Shown here: positions 63,228-64,000 of the stretch, in pieces
How positions within the stretch are numbered: position 1 is the stretch's first letter
How the letters are laid out: each line of letters begins with the position of its first letter
The notes under the pieces: generated by a model
Databases searched by the model: none
What the model saw: the letters and a program-made list of their open reading frames with translations, nothing else
Told to the model about the DNA's origin: nothing
Assembly (NCBI GenBank): GCA_033032865.1
Contig: JAWHQI010000065.1
Span: forward strand, 1,116,001-1,180,000
DNA length: 64,000 nucleotides
Direction of reading: 5' to 3'
From: Dactylorhiza incarnata
Taxonomy: Eukaryota; Streptophyta; Magnoliopsida; Asparagales; Orchidaceae
Program-made: the position numbers and the translations under genes

Positions 63228-63600
63228 TGTATTCGACGTTGCGTCAAATAACTTTGCATTCTTATCGACGCACCTCTGAGTTCTGTTAGAAGCGACTTCG
63301 AAATCATCCCCAACTTTGAGTTGAACTCTGCTATCGACGTTGCGTCAATTTCTTATCGACGTATCCGTCGAGATGAAGACAGACTTTAAACTCTGACTTC
63401 TGCGTCGAATACATTTTGAAGTTGCGTCGACTTATAATTATGCTTCGACTGGCTCTGGCTTCTGCATCAAATACAATTCGATGTGGCGTCGACTTCCAAT
63501 GTTGCATCGACTCCCAGTATGAGTTATCTTTACTTCTATTTGAAGTTACTTCAACTTGCAGTCGAAGCTGCGTCTACTTTTTTTGACGCAGAATTTACTC
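63228..63600 (-). repeat. CGACGTTGCGTCGA-type words in SireE LTR
   Basis: Words such as TTCGACGTTGCGTCAA, ATCGACGTTGCGTCAA, TATCGACGTATCCGTCGAGA, TGCGTCGAATAC and GATGTGGCGTCGAC are spaced 20-50 bp apart. The same word type recurs in gag (60100-60330) and after pol (38640-38825, 42324-42420). Confidence 0.85.
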
Positions 63601-63773
63601 AACTGAATTTTGCACTCTTTTGACTGGATTTTGATACTATAATGTGAGTGTGACATCCTAGGACATCTAAAGACCAAATTACCCTTACTATACAATATGG
63701 GTAATAACTCATAGAGGATGAAATCACTTTTTCATAATTTGTAAGATAAATCAAGATGATGTTTTTCCCAACA

Positions 63774-63846
63774 GACCCGACAGTCTTTGATGAGGAGGGA
63801 GAGTCCGCAGGTGAAGGAGAAGAGGAGGAAAAAATGAGAAGAAGAG
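63774..63846 (+). other. Purine-rich stretch between two LTRs
   Basis: The plus strand is open and acidic (DPTVFDEEGESAGEGEEEE) into the next LTR. It could be the end of a coding region used as insertion target by both LTR elements, or chance. No homology recognised. Confidence 0.2.
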
Positions 63847-64000
63847 TGAAAGTTTGATTTGTAGTCTAATCACCTAGAGGGGGGGGGGGGGTTGAATAGG
63901 TTCTTCAAAAAATTTTAAGTCTCTTTTGAGTTGTTGACTATTCTAGTTCAGAGAAAGTAAAACAAACAACACAAAGAAGCACACAAGTATTTATAGTGGT
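63847..64000 (-). mobile_element. SireH: inner end of a further Sirevirus-like LTR, cut by window edge
   Basis: The plus strand starts TGAAAGTTTGATTTG. It carries the U5 motif as CACCTAGA followed by a 14-G run and TTGAATAGGTTC, the same layout as the inner ends of the SireC and SireE LTRs. No PBS lies to its left, so it would be a 3' LTR or solo LTR in minus orientation. Confidence 0.6.

Larger units (their letters stand above)
62113..63773 (-). repeat. SireE 5' LTR (1661 bp)
   Basis: On the minus strand it starts TGTTGGGAAAAACATC (63773) and ends GTGCACTTTCA (62113). It contains CGTCGA-type words (63228-63600), a possible TATATATGG (63168-63176), an 'agatcttttgttaagaag' minisatellite (62390-62560) and the U5 motif. 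The partner 3' LTR is not in the window: L3 and a deletion occupy its expected place. Confidence 0.85.

Overview
The window is intergenic DNA from a flowering plant nucleus and consists almost entirely of transposable elements. The evidence is dense, nested LTR retrotransposons with plant primer-binding sites (initiator tRNA-Met for the copia elements, tRNA-Asp-like for one gypsy LTR), 5S-rRNA-derived repeats, and no host gene I can defend. The species cannot be read from the sequence. The copia elements look like Sireviruses: two-knuckle Gag, long LTRs, a U5 block reading TATTCACCCCCCTCTAGG, several GGGGGAG tracts before the 3' LTR, and extra coding sequence after pol. Element names below are mine.

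Layout, left to right. 1-8349: two opposed copies (L1 plus, L2 minus) of a long non-coding LTR-like repeat. 8350-9957: minus-strand gypsy LTR (GypG) with its PBS. 9958-12696 and 24569-25153: remains of an old minus-strand Sirevirus (SireB), split by SireA (12697-24568, plus strand, TSD GTTCC). 25154-29746: third long LTR-like copy (L3, minus). 29747-29968 and 37918-38825: 3' part of another minus-strand Sirevirus (SireE), split by non-autonomous SireN (29969-37917, TSD GAGTA). 38826-42323: array F, eleven alternating inverted units carrying a 5S rRNA fragment, TSD TTGCG. 42324-42519: SireE again. 42525-55577: SireC (minus, TSD GAGTT) inserted at the end of SireE pol. 55578-63773: the rest of SireE (RT, integrase, gag, 5' LTR), holding a solo LTR (SoloD, 56668-57721). 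63847-64000: edge of one more LTR.

In the better-preserved elements the order is LTR, PBS, gag (UBN2-like domain, two zinc knuckles), protease, integrase, reverse transcriptase, RNase H, then an intergenic stretch and a third ORF (aORF), then PPT and LTR. All copies carry stops or frameshifts.

Five things stand out. (1) A 22-23 nt intron-like block sits at the gag/pol junction of three different elements, and its omission puts gag and pol in one frame each time although its length differs. (2) LTRs of unrelated families share one promoter layout: an array of a family-specific short palindrome followed by a TATA box. (3) In SireA and SireC the same layout, with the same palindrome, recurs between pol and the aORF, suggesting a private promoter for the third ORF. 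(4) The SireC aORF contains a 77-nt GT-AG phase-1 intron. (5) Array F is a large multi-palindrome of 5S-derived units whose neighbouring arms have been homogenised locally.
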